A DNA stretch of 64,000 nucleotides from Centrapalus pauciflorus (Eukaryota; Streptophyta; Magnoliopsida; Asterales; Asteraceae), in contig JAANYP010002010.1 in assembly GCA_020465985.1 (NCBI GenBank), positions 124,001 to 188,000 of the forward strand, written 5' to 3'. Positions 1 to 10,087 of this stretch are shown here, piece after piece. The first letter of the stretch is position 1, and every line of letters begins with the position of its first letter. The notes beneath the pieces are model-generated. The model worked only from the letters and a program-made list of their open reading frames with translations. It ran no database searches and was not told the origin of the DNA. A program made the position numbers and the translations under genes.

Positions 1-1924
1 CCAATACTAAGTCTATATACTCAATTCATTATTACAACATCCAGAATATATTACAACATTGGTCCCATAGCATATTTACCGATTGGGTAGTAGATATCTT
101 CCTAGACTTCACAAACGACCTAACTAGAAGGTCCGGCAGCAGATTTTCCTTTTCCTGTAAAAATTCAACAACTGAGGGGTAAGCGAATGCTTAGTGAATA
201 CACAGATTTACGCATTTTATAAATCTTTATGAAGCCCCAAGAGTAACATCAACGACGAACATCATATACTCTCTTCGTACACCAAGTACGGAGCAAGAGC
301 CGCATCTCCTTCGAGCCCAAAGCTCGGCATTAAACCAACCATCTGAGACAAACATAACATCGGGGATGACTTACTGCCTACAAGAACCTCGGAGGGATCA
401 GCTCCGGGTCATATAGCGCAGTAACATCAGAGTAACAGATGCGACTCGCCGGTCCATCAATAGATGCACAACAAAAGAACGGACATGCAACAAGATCAAT
501 GTGCATCTACATCTACGCAAGTTAGTAGAATTCCAACCGATAATGAAGCAACATGTCTCATCAGACAATAGCTAACATAAAATAGATATAAACATGCGAA
601 ATCATATGTACTCACAGTGGGTGCGTTACTAAACTTTAATCAATATTATTTCTCCTCGGGCTTTCAACCGGATCCACAAAGTACCGCACTGTGGGTTAAA
701 CAACACCAAAGGGACCTGTTAAGTCATTTGTAACCAAATATTGTGTCAATAACTGTTTAATTTCAATAAACGTAATTTTTTTATAAGTTTTGCAATATTT
801 GACCCGAATTCCGATATAATGCACGAATTCAGACCCCATCCAAATTCGGACCATAGTCAAGTTCGGCCCCCATGTCAAGTTCGGACCACATGTCAAGTTC
901 GGACCCCATGTCAAGTTCGGGCCCATCCGAATTCGGACTCCAACCGAATTCCAACACTTAGAAATTATTTTCTGTTTTGAATATCTGAGGTTCGAACCTC
1001 ATCTGAATTCGGACCAGATCCGAGTTCATCTCGGATCCGAATTCGGACCATCTGTGTTTATACTTGTGCAGTTTATATATTTTCCAGATTTAATTCTGTC
1101 CTTTTTGTACTTATCCAGTATTCGAAATAATTTATGCCAACTTTCATACACTTATTTTTTAACACTTTTAACACTAATATTAACACTTTTAGTCCCAAAT
1201 CAAACCTCCTTTTTGACCATTTTCATTAACCATCGAACGCACACACACACACTAAAACACACACCAAAATTCCAAAATCATAGTTATAGGTTCATTCAGA
1301 AGCTGAAATTAAGTATATAACATCTTATACACTAGATTTAAACGAATCTACAACCTGATCATACATGCATTTACATCTGCAACTCCAAATCTATGTTTCG
1401 GTTTTTTTAATCAAAACCGAACCAAAATATTCCCAAATTCGAAATTTAAAGGATTTCTTACCTCAAATCTTTGATTGCAGTGTTTATAAATCCTTCCTTG
1501 TATCTTGAATCCAAATTTTCAGTTTCCAAAATCACAATTTGATGATCTCTAATTGTTTTAGAGAGAGAGCCGAGAGAGAGAGAGTTTGAGTTAGTGAGAG
1601 AAGTGCAATGGCTCAAATGAAAGACTATAAGTCTTTTATTCCCATTTTTAAATCTTTAGCACATCTAGTCCCTCCTCTTACCCGGTTCCATTAAATACTG
1701 ATTTTATAAAATATAGAATTCTATCTTTATTTTATTATCCTTAACAATTTAATAATTATATTCACTTAAATAAATTGAAATTAATAAATTTCCGAATAAT
1801 GCAACCAACTTTATAATTAATCCAAATTCCGTACCAACTTTCATAATCCAACAAAAATTACATTAATTTAAAAATTCTGCTAATTAAACCTCAATTAGAA
1901 TAATTTAAATCTGAGGATGTTACA
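1..1924 (-). mobile_element. CHR-B 3' LTR (partial, runs off the window)
   Basis: Long terminal repeat read on the minus strand. It starts at 1924 with TGTAACATCCTCAG and is cut by the window edge. It matches the plus-strand LTR at 12398-14440 almost throughout, in reverse complement; position 1 corresponds to about 14281 there. It lies directly downstream of the integrase and chromodomain remnant of a minus-strand chromovirus, so it is that element's 3' LTR. Antisense reading frames in it are not genes. Confidence 0.9.
830..1050. repeat. Minisatellite-like block inside the CHR-B LTR
   Basis: Short imperfect tandem units built around CATGTCAAGTTCGGACC (about four copies at 850-925), followed by looser AATTCGGA-containing units up to about 1045. 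The matching block in the other LTR (13265-13480) has fewer CATGTCAAGTTCGG units, so copy number has changed between the two LTRs. Confidence 0.8.
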
Positions 1925-1940
1925 GCATGGGCTCCACCAC
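1925..1940 (-). other. Polypurine tract of CHR-B
   Basis: Minus strand reads GGTGGAGCCCATGC just before the LTR start at 1924. This is the position of the plus-strand DNA primer in an LTR retrotransposon. It is weakly purine-rich and probably decayed. Confidence 0.55.
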
Positions 1941-1944
1941 GCTC

Positions 1945-2270
1945 AAACTTCGTCCTCGAAGTTACATGGATCCAAATAGATGCGGATATTTCTTCATCAT
2001 CTCTGCCTTTGTCTCCTAAGTGTGATTTGCTCCTTTATGATGCTTCCAACGTACCAGCACCATTTCTATCTCCTTGCTTCTTAATTTCTTCACTTTAGTA
2101 TCTAAACACAATCCGACTTTTCAACAAATCGGAGCCTTTCGTCAATCTTCAGCTCAGTACGTATGATCGGCCCAATCTTCGTTACCGGTGGTGAATGACT
2201 TTCAGAGATTCCCCACATGGAACACCTTATGTATGCCTGACATCTCTTCAGGCAACTCCAAACGGTATGA
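1945..2270 (-). pseudogene. CHR-B integrase C-terminus and chromodomain remnant
   Basis: Conceptual translation of the minus strand gives a decayed integrase tail ending in a chromodomain-like segment, with ETKAEMMKKYPHLFG at about 1965-2010. This C-terminal chromodomain marks chromoviruses (Ty3/gypsy) and is thought to bind modified histones and guide integration into heterochromatin. A stop codon stands where the family normally has a tryptophan just before this segment, and more stops lie upstream. It is a dead relic continuous with the integrase frames above it. The Tekay clade is likely but not proven. Confidence 0.75.
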
Positions 2271-2831
2271 TTAATTTCCGACTCTCTCTATTATTCTGAA
2301 TGGCCCGACGATTCTCGGACCCAACTTGCCTCTCTTCACGAAACGAGTACCACCTCTCATAAGTGATACTTTCAAATATACCCAATCATTCATATCAAAA
2401 TTGATTGGTTTATGCCTCCTATCATGATAACTTTTTTGTCGATCCTGGGCCGCCTTCTTATTCTGTCTAACCAGCTGTATCTTCTCATTCGTTTCCTGCG
2501 ACAATGCTTGCCCAGTGATCGGTGTTTCTCCGGTTTCTCTCGAACACGTAGGAGTCCTACACCTCCTCCCATACAATGCCTCAAACGGTGCCTTCTTTAT
2601 CGTCGCGTGATAACTGTTTTTGTACGAGAACTCTTCGTCCCAATTACCACCGAGATCCAATATGCATGATCTCATCATATCTTCAAGTGTCAGGATGGTC
2701 CTTTCACTTTGGCCATCGGTTTGCGGACGATAAATTGTACTCATAGCGATCCTCGTTCCCAACCCTTTTTGCAAAGCTGACCAGAATTTTGAAGTAAACC
2801 GGCTATCCCGATCCGATACTACGGATTTAGG
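2271..2831 (-). pseudogene. CHR-B integrase core, second half
   Basis: The open stretch 2271-2774 on the minus strand reads as the second half of a Ty3/gypsy integrase core. It contains YRPQTDGQSERTILTLEDM, which carries the catalytic glutamate of the DDE triad, then ALYGRRCRTP and a C-terminal KLGPRIVGPFRIIERVG segment. The part from 2775 to 2831 holds SDRDSRF, with the second catalytic aspartate, and a stop codon separating it from the upstream frame. Integrase joins the LTR DNA ends to the chromosome. This copy is broken into at least two frames and cannot make a full protein. Confidence 0.85.
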
Positions 2832-4203
2832 CTATCCGTGTCTAGAAACAATCTCGTCCATATAAATGTGAGCCAATTTCTCCAATGAATAGCTTTCTCT
2901 GATGGGAATGAAATGAGCAGACTTGGTTAATCTGTCAGCAATCACCCATACTGCATGGTGTTGACGCCTAGTCTTCGGAAATTTGGTGACGAAATCCATG
3001 GTTATGTGTTCCCACTTTAATTCCGGAATGGGAAGCGGTTGCAAACTGCCGTATGGTTGCTGATGTTCGACTTTCACAAGCCGAAAAGTCCGACATCTTT
3101 CAACAAATTGCCCAATGTCCTTCTTCAATCCGGGCCACCAAAAATCTGCTTTCAGCTCGTTGTACATCTTTGTGCTCCCGGGATGTACAGAAAACTTGGA
3201 TTGATGTGCTTCTTCAATAATCTCCTTTCTCATACCACCAAACTTTGGCACCCAAATCCTTCTATATATACCTTTCAACCCCGATTCACTTGTTTCCATA
3301 TTCTTAATTTGTACCCTAATATCCTCAGCACCAACATTTTCTTCTTTCAAGGCTTCCTCTTGAGCGGCTTTAACATCGTCAATAATAGTGGAGGTTAACA
3401 TCGTAGACGTCATCATGTAGCAGCAGTCTTTAGAATAAGCTTTGCGACTCAAAGCATCGGCTACCACTTTAGCCTTTCCAGGGTGATAAAGGATTTCACC
3501 GTCATAATCCTTTATAAGTTCCATCAAACGTCTTTGTCTCATATTAAGCTCCTTTTGACTAAAGATGTACTTTAAACTCTTATGATCTGTATAGAGTTGA
3601 CACTTAGTTCCATAAAGATAGTGCCTCCACAACTTCAATGCAAAAGTGACAGCTGTCAACTCCAAATCGTGAGTGGAATAGTCTTTTTCGTGTTGCTTTA
3701 ACTGTCTCGAGGCATACACAATTACCTTTCCACGCTGCATTAACACAACACCTAACCCCAGTCTCGATGCGTCCGTGTATACTACAAAATCCTCATTACC
3801 CTCTGGTAGGGCAAGTATTGGCGCTTCACTTAGTGTCTTTTTTAAGATCTCAAATTCTTCTTGCTGCACGGTTTCCCAAACAAACGATGCATTCTTCTTT
3901 GTTAATACAGTCAAAGGAACTACAATTTTTGAAAAATCCTTAATAAACCTTCTATAGTAGCCCACTAACCCAAGAAAACTTCTGACTTCTGTAGCTGAAC
4001 GAGGCGGCTCCCAATTCTTTATGGCTTCGACTTTCGCTGGATCTACAGAAATCCCAGCTCCCGAAGTAACATGTCCAAGAAACTGAATTTGTTGCAGCCA
4101 AAACTAACACTTTGAGAATTTGGCATACAACTTCTCTTTTCTCAACAGTTCCAATAACTCCTTTAGATGAACAGCATGCTCTGCTTCAGACTTGGAATAC
4201 ACC
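2832..4203 (-). pseudogene. CHR-B reverse transcriptase tail, RNase H and integrase N-terminus
   Basis: Minus-strand pol remnant. The 377-residue open frame at 2832-3965 starts in the RT connection region (GYYRRFIKDFSKI), passes through RNase H (TDASRLGLGVVL, TDHKSLKYIF, YHPGKAKVVADALSRK) and reaches the integrase zinc domain and first half of the core (MDFVTKFPKT, WVIADRLTKSAHF). In the zinc domain HPGSTKMYNEL is kept, but the second cysteine of the final pair reads as phenylalanine (ERCRTFR). From 3966 to 4203 the RT tail continues with stops. At 4203, inside the YxDD region of RT, the gene is cut by the SIRE-E LTR. Gag, protease and the RT core are missing on this side. Confidence 0.88.
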
Positions 4204-5308
4204 ATGTCCCTAAAGGTTTCCCAAGTATATAGCTCTAAGCTGTAGAGGGGGGGTGAATATAGCTATTTAAAACTTAAATACTCTTTTCTCAATGTTTGTA
4301 TGTATTATCAACAAAAGATAATTACAAACAACCTTGAATGCGGAAAGGTTCAAACTGAGATGATAGATACAACAATTTGTCAACTAATCTAAAACTCACT
4401 CAGACTAGTTACAATGATACACTCACTTAGAAGCACTCACTGTTTTTACAAGACTCAGAAGGACAGCTTACACAAGAACAGCTTAGACACACTTGACTGT
4501 TTTATGTAAGCAAACTTGCATGCATGGAATAACACACTTCAATGCACGTTCTGATTTCACACTCTTGATTATTTCTTTATCCTTAGAAGCTTTCTTTTAT
4601 ACTCAAAAGGAGAATCTCAGTGAAGCTTCTTCATTGGACAGAAGAGATAAAGGAGAGTATTTCCAAAAGGATAAAACACCTTTCTGCACATTCTAATAAA
4701 GTACCTTTGTCTTCACATGGCAGAATCTTTGTCTTTTTCCTTTTTGTCACTGTTGCATACGGCTTTAACCAAAAGAGAAATGTCAACTTTTCATATTTCT
4801 TCTTTTGCTAATGCCATTTTGATATAAGAAAAGGTCTGTCACCCTTTTCGAATATCTGTTTGTCTTCATGTGACAGAACAACGTGGGCAGGCTGTGCAGT
4901 TCTGTTTTCCACTTTGTCTTTGACTTGTAAACTGATCTTGTAGCCAAAAACAATACATGAGGACTTGGAAACATATTCCATAAAGTGTTTAACCTGTTCA
5001 CAGAGAACAGGTTCTGTTCACAAAGAACAGAATACTTGTAAACTGTCTAAGCTGCTCAACAGAATAAAGTAGTGTAGACAGTTTATGTCCAGCCTGTTCA
5101 GCAGACAGAACAGCTTGGACAAACTGCCTTTGTTGCAACGAATGCAACATTGTAAACAGCTTTGGGCTGATATTGCAAATCATTTTCAGGTTTCAATAAG
5201 GCATATAACAGGCCTTAAATTCAACCTTCAAATGCATCAACAGGTTTGATTAAAAATCTCCCCCTCAGATGTACAGCAGGTTTGACTGAGGCCTTTTTGT
5301 GCCTAACA
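4204..5308 (-). mobile_element. SIRE-E 3' LTR
   Basis: Minus-strand LTR of a Ty1/copia element. It starts at 5308 with TGTTAGGCACAAAAAGGCC, right after a purine tract, and ends with GGGACA at 4204, followed at once by CHR-B pol. Near its end it has the run CACCCCCCCTCTACAG, a stretch I associate with SIRE/Maximus-type LTRs. The first roughly 90 bases recur on the plus strand at 14528. The end at 4204 is inferred from TG...CA rules and the resumption of gypsy coding sequence. Confidence 0.8.
4991..5031. repeat. Two adjacent perfect hairpins in the SIRE-E LTR
   Basis: 4991-5013 is a perfect inverted repeat: arm AACCTGTTC, 5-base spacer ACAGA, arm GAACAGGTT. It shares its last base with a second at 5013-5031: arm TCTGTTC, spacer ACAAA, arm GAACAGA. 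Further CTGTTC and GAACAG half-sites lie at 5090-5120. This could be a protein-binding or terminator-like signal in the LTR; its function is unknown. Confidence 0.8.
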
Positions 5309-5323
5309 ATCTCCCCCTATTTG
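5309..5323 (-). other. Polypurine tract of SIRE-E
   Basis: Minus strand reads AAATAGGGGGAGAT immediately upstream of the LTR start TGTTAGGC. This is a classic plus-strand priming site and fixes both the orientation of SIRE-E and the LTR boundary. Confidence 0.9.
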
Positions 5324-5662
5324 CAATAATCAGTCTAAGCTGATTTAATCAATAATCAGTATGTATTTTTACATTACATTTGCTGAAATAAAATTACAAC
5401 ATCAGGGTAAAGTAAAAGATCAGTTTATATACATACTGATTTTGATTACAGATACAACCCATGTTTTTACAAGAGTACAACTAATGTACTAATGTATATT
5501 ACAACTAATGTAAATAAGAAACGTTACAACATATGTAACAAAGTACAACTAATGTACAAAAAGTTCAACACTTTGGACTGTTGATTTTGGGAGCAGATAA
5601 TGGCAAGCTGTCCAACAGATGGACAACTTCCATTCTTCACCTACCCTGATGGTAGATGGGCT
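5324..5662 (-). other. SIRE-E spacer between extra ORF and polypurine tract
   Basis: AT-rich stretch with short repeats of TACAACTAATGTA type at 5475-5560. I see no open frame and no recognised motif. It is the 3' untranslated part of SIRE-E. Confidence 0.6.
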
Positions 5663-6954
5663 TTACTCCAGTGGAGGTGGTCCTTCAAACATCTTTTCAA
5701 GCTCATCCCTTGTTTCCTCTAGATCTTGAATTTCAATTCTGAGGAACATAAACTTGGGATCTTGAAGTACACCTCTTTCATAAAAGCCTCTGAGCTGATC
5801 CCAAATGGCTGCTCTCCACCTGCTTGATTGCCTGAATGAAGCTGCAAGTCTAAAGGCTGCAAGCTGTCTCAGATCCACCTTGTATAGATCTGATGCTCTC
5901 TGAAAGCATTTCTTTTGTGTTAAGGGATCTACAAAAAATTCCCCCAACTCAGGTTCTTCAATTATCTTGCCTTCTTCAAACTCTACTCCACTAGGCAGGC
6001 TGTAGTCAATTCCTTTCATCTCAAGGGCATAATCACCCTGTTCAATTAAGGTAAGGAGTTGCTCCAGCTCAGAATCTTTCCTTGTCCTCCTGGCCTTTAT
6101 TTTGGGGTATGTCACAGAGACACCCTCACTTACTTCTTTTGAGATGAGGCTAAGATCCTGCACTCTCTCCATCAGCTTCTTAATATATGCCCTGATAGTC
6201 TTAGCCGTTTCTGACTTAGACTGACTCAGGGCAACAGCCATCTCAACCCATTCCCTATACCCCATCTGTGCAACATCAGTGTAGTCATAAGTTTCCAGCT
6301 CTGGGCCTGTTGCTCCCATTCTGGTTATCTGCAATTTCCACTGTTTGCCTTTTCTTGTTATGGGGACAGCTTTGAAAATTGCTTCTTTGGCAAGTCTTCT
6401 ATCAGCAACATCCTGAAACTCTTTCCATGCCAAATTGTCAAAATGGAACTGGGCCCTTGCAGAGGATGCTTGTTTTGGTTTGGTCACTGAGACTAGAGCA
6501 CCCTTAACTCGTTCACCTTCCTTTTCACCTGCTGATTCCTTAGCAGCTTCCATCAGTTTCTTTTGCACATCCAAAGAAGGCATTTTAATTTTGCTTGCCT
6601 CTTGAAGTGCAAAAGTTTTGGCAGCTTTGACAGAGGCTTCTTCTTTTCTTAGAGCTTCCAGGGCTTGAAGTTGTTCATCTCTGAACTCAAAGTATTAATC
6701 CATGGGAAGACCCATTTCCTTTGCCCTGGCTTTGTGAAATTTTAAGTCTGCTGCTTTCTGCTGTTCAGAATCAATTGCTGCTTTTTCTTTTCCTTTAGCT
6801 GCTGTAGTGATAACAGCTTCAGGAGCCTCTTCCTCTTCTTCTTCTTCCTCTAAAATGAGATGCCTCCTTCTGCTGCTTGGCCTACCCTCAGAAACGAATT
6901 CATCCCCCTTAGACTGAGCAGGGTTTGGAGATTCAGCCTGAGTAGGCTGAGCAG
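5663..6954 (-). pseudogene. SIRE-E extra ORF (env-position protein), broken
   Basis: Minus-strand coding region between the lost pol and the 3' LTR, the place where SIRE-type copia elements carry an extra, env-position ORF. It reads in one frame from about 6979 to 5663, interrupted by a single stop near 6695. The upstream part has an acidic run (LILEEEEEEEEAPEA) and a Lys/Ala/Glu-rich helix. The downstream 306 residues include WKEFQDVADRRLAKEAIF and end EKMFEGPPPLE. I see no signal peptide or membrane segment and no known domain, so an envelope role is unproven. The apparent start MKTFKLPI comes from the joined ATH-X LTR (rearrangement joint near 6954), so the true N-terminus is lost. Confidence 0.65.
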
Positions 6955-7743
6955 CTATTGGTAGTTTGAATGTTTTCATCTATGTTTATCATTTTTAGTA
7001 TGCTAGTCCAAGTTATGCTTGGCTAAATACTTTGTGGTGTTTGTTCTTAAGTTAGCATACTATAGTGTGAATGAATGTTTAATCAGTTTTAGTTTCCATT
7101 TGTGCTAAAAGGGGTTGTGGATCTTATTTATGGATGAATGAATGGTTGTGAAACAACGGGTATTGCATATAACATGGTATAGTGATATCATTAGTTGTGC
7201 AAACTCAATAAAAGGGAAGGAAAATTAATAGAGTTGCATACGTTGTCTTAAGAATATTTGTTGTGAAAGCTAACTCATTTATATGGAAACTGTCATTTGG
7301 ATTACATTTGCATGAGGGAACTTGAATTAACAATGAATGTATCTGAAACAGTTGATATCCACGTCATTGGTTGTGCCAACTTTCTATAGAGGAGGAAGAC
7401 AATGAATAGAGTAGTATACGTTGTCTTCAGAGCATAAGTTTAGATTTCAAATTAAGTCATGTGAACGGTGTCTGTAACCTTCTGAATCGCCATAGTATGT
7501 ATAAGAAGAGGGCAAACACTCTCTCTCCTTAAATGAAACTTCTTTAATCTAATTCTTCTGTGTTACATTGCAATAGTAGCAACTGATAGTAGATTATTAA
7601 CTAAAAGCAAATGATTTCAATTCCAATCCAAACTGTCTCTGAAGCTAGTATAGCAACCTGACTTTCCCTGTGGATTCGATCACACTTACCCTATTTATAT
7701 AGTATTTTGGGTTATTTTGATACTCACACGACTGGGTCCATCA
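6954..7743 (+). mobile_element. ATH-X 3' LTR, 5'-truncated
   Basis: Plus-strand sequence matching 45098-45886 in reverse complement. It ends GGGTCCATCA at 7743, followed by the 5-base duplication ATAGG (7744-7748), which is also found beside the other ATH-X LTR at 46331-46335. About 440 bases of the LTR 5' part are missing; the cut at about 6954 is the left joint of the proposed inversion. It interrupts the gag gene of CHR-A. Confidence 0.88.
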
Positions 7744-8210
7744 ATAGGGGCAAGGACCGGATATCGAGGAGGCAGGGTCAGAGTCAGGGATCGGGGGCCC
7801 AGAGTCAGAGCAGTGTGGGACAGGGGTCCCAAGCATCAGGTAGCCGAGTAGATAGTTCTTATGGGGATCGGGAGTGCCCGAAGTGTCACAAGCGTCATTC
7901 TGGACAGTGTTCGTTGGACCTACCTCGGTGCTATAGATGCGGTCAGCGGGGGCATGCTGCCGCCGTATGTACTGTCCTAGAGTCGTTGTGCTTCCATTGT
8001 GGGAGGCCGGGACACCGAGTTAGAGATTATCCGGAGCTGGGACCGGCGGTTCAGGTGGCCAGTTCGAGTGAGGCCGGGGCAGAGCCGTCATCTTCTAGTC
8101 GCCGTGATCCTTTTCCGAGGGGTCGAGGACGGGTACGTCAGGCGACCGCCGAGGAGGCCCGGGATGCTACGGATGTCGTTTCGGGTACGTATATACTGAA
8201 TGGACTTTGA
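7744..8210 (+). pseudogene. CHR-A gag, C-terminal half with zinc knuckles
   Basis: Gag binds and packages the element RNA. This half follows the ATH-X LTR directly. The reading frame that starts upstream at 7707 begins inside LTR sequence, so its first dozen residues are not gag. From 7744 it reads a basic, Gln/Ser-rich linker, then a C-rich segment (ECPKCHKRHSGQC), a full CCHC knuckle (CYRCGQRGHAAAVC) and a second knuckle whose last cysteine is replaced by tyrosine (CFHCGRPGHRVRDY). It stops at 8210 just before the protease. The N-terminal half lies at 46331-47214 on the opposite strand. Confidence 0.88.
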
Positions 8211-8663
8211 GCCCGTGTGTTATTTGATTCTAGAGCGGATCACTCCTACGTGTCTGTGATATTCTGTGCATATTTTACTACGTCTTCTTCTCCCCTTTCT
8301 GTTCCTTTGATTATTGAAAGGGTTAATGGGAGTACCATGTTAGTGAGTCGGGTATACCGGGATTGTGCGTTGGAGATAGACTCCCATCAGTTTCTGATTG
8401 ACTTGCTGCCGATTAAGATCAGCAGTTTTGATGTGATTGTGGGTATGGATTGGCTGACTGCCAGACGGGATGGCATTTTGTGTGCTAAGAAGATGATTTG
8501 CATACCCATTTCTGATAGTAAGTGTGTTACAGTATACGGGGAACGGCGTAATCGAGAGATTGGGATTGAGTCTATGGTCAAAGGTCAGAGATATGTGTCT
8601 AAGGGATGCGAGACTTTTCTAGCTTATGTTGTTGATGCGCGGAACGAAAAGAAGACCTTATAG
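8211..8663 (+). pseudogene. CHR-A aspartic protease region
   Basis: Retropepsin-like domain at the start of pol. The active-site loop reads VLFDSRADHSYVS. Ty3/gypsy proteases normally have D-S/T-G-A here, so the invariant glycine has become arginine, which should abolish activity. The frame continues with the flap region and IVGMDWLTARRDGI, then a linker toward RT, and stops at 8663 (TAG) before the RT frame at 8673. It is in frame with the neighbouring pol domains apart from that stop. Confidence 0.85.
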
Positions 8664-9540
8664 GATATTCATGTGATCCATGAGTTCCCCGAGGTATTCC
8701 CAGAGGAGTTGCCCGGGTTACCGTCAGATTGCCAAGTGGAGTTTCGCATAGATCTTGTTCCTGGGGCAGTGCCGATTGCTAAGACGCCTTATAGGCTGGC
8801 ACCGATAGAGATGCGAGAGTTGATGTCTCAGCTACAGGAGCTGTTAGATCGTGGATTTATCCGTCCGAGCTCGTCAATGTGGGGAGCACCGGTATTGTTT
8901 GTGAAAAAGAAGGATGACAGTATGCGGATGTGTATAGATTACAGAGAATTAAATAAAGTGACCGTGAAGAATCGTTATCCGCTTCCACGTATCGACGACT
9001 TGTTTGATCAGCTTCAGGGATCGAGCTTCTTATTCAAGATAGACTTGCGATCTGGGTATCATTAGTTGAGTGTTAGGGATGAGAATGTACCAAAGACTGC
9101 GTTCCGGACTCGTTATGGGCACTACAAATACCTTGTGATGGTGTTCGGTTTGACTAACGCACCCGCAGCATTCATGGATTTGATGAATAGGGTGTGTAGA
9201 GCTATGTTGGACAGATTTTTGATAGTCTACATCGACGATATCTTGATTTACTCGAGGAGCGCTGGAGACCATGAGCAGCACCTCCGAGAGGTTTTAACTG
9301 TGCTGTGCAGGGAGAAGTTATATGCGAAGTTCTCCAAATATGAATTTTGGTTACATGAGGTACAGTTTTTAGGGCATGTGGTTAGTGTAGAGGGTATAAA
9401 AGTGGATCCAACCAAGATCGAGGCAGTGATGAGTTGGGAGCCTCCGAAGTCAGTGCCAGAGATTCATAGTTTCCTGGGTCTTGCCGGGTACTACAGACGC
9501 TTTATCCAGGACTTTCGAGGATTGTCATGCCGTTGACGAG
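8664..9540 (+). pseudogene. CHR-A reverse transcriptase
   Basis: Ty3/gypsy RT. Motifs in order: PYRLAPIEMRELMSQLQELL, FVKKKDDSMRMCIDYRELN, YPLPRIDDLFDQL, FKIDLRSGYH, then a TAG stop at about 9064, then FRTRYGHYKYLVMVFGLTNAP and the catalytic VYIDDILIYSR with both aspartates intact, followed by FLGHVVSVEGI and the connection motif FLGLAGYYRRFIQDF. A frameshift near 9530 ends the second piece. The gene is therefore broken once by nonsense and once by a frameshift, but the catalytic residues survive in the fragments. Confidence 0.92.
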
Positions 9541-10087
9541 ATTAACACGATAGTCCGTACCATTTGAGTGGTCCGAGGATTCGGAGCGTGCATTCAGAGA
9601 GCTAAAGACCCGGTTATGTCAGGCACCAGTGTTAGCACTGCTAGAGGGTACCGAGGATTTTTTGGTCTATTGTGATGCGACGGGCTCTGGGTTGGGCTGT
9701 GTCTTAAGGCAAAGAGGAAAAGTGATAGCCTATGCTTCGCGCCAGCTGAAGACTTACGAGGAGAACCGTACAGTGCATGATCTGGAGTTAGGCGCCATCG
9801 TGTTCGCGTTGAAGATTTTGCCGCAATATTTGTATGGGTCTAGGTTTGTTGTGTATACCGACCATAAGAGCCTTCAGTATTTGTTCAGCCAGAAGGAGTT
9901 GAACATGCGACATCGGCGTAGCTTAGAGTTGCAAAAGGATTATGATTGTGAGATTCAATACCACCCGGGAATGGCTAATGTGGTAGTTGATGCGCTAAGC
10001 CGTAGCGCGTGCGGCCAGACTATGATTTCCAGGGCTTCGAGGCTTGAGATTACCTTTACGTTGACAGACAGTCTGAGATTAGCGTAG
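9541..10087 (+). pseudogene. CHR-A RNase H
   Basis: RNase H domain that would remove the RNA template. The long frame (from 9629) contains VYCDATGSGLGCVLRQRGKV, RQLKTYEENRTVHDLELGA with the catalytic glutamate, VYTDHKSLQYLF with an aspartate, and YHPGMANVVVDALSR. Key acidic residues seem kept. The frame ends at a stop at 10085, upstream of a badly decayed integrase start. Confidence 0.9.

Noticed and set aside
1054..1320. An 88-codon frame in the CHR-B LTR, also found at 13003-13263
   Set aside because: It is antisense to the LTR and is kept in both copies only because the LTRs are duplicates of each other.
3039..3398. 119-codon plus-strand frame over CHR-B integrase
   Set aside because: Complementary to a clear integrase domain, with no own motif.
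5663..6583. Calling the SIRE extra ORFs envelope proteins
   Set aside because: No signal peptide, fusion peptide or membrane segment is visible; only the position fits.
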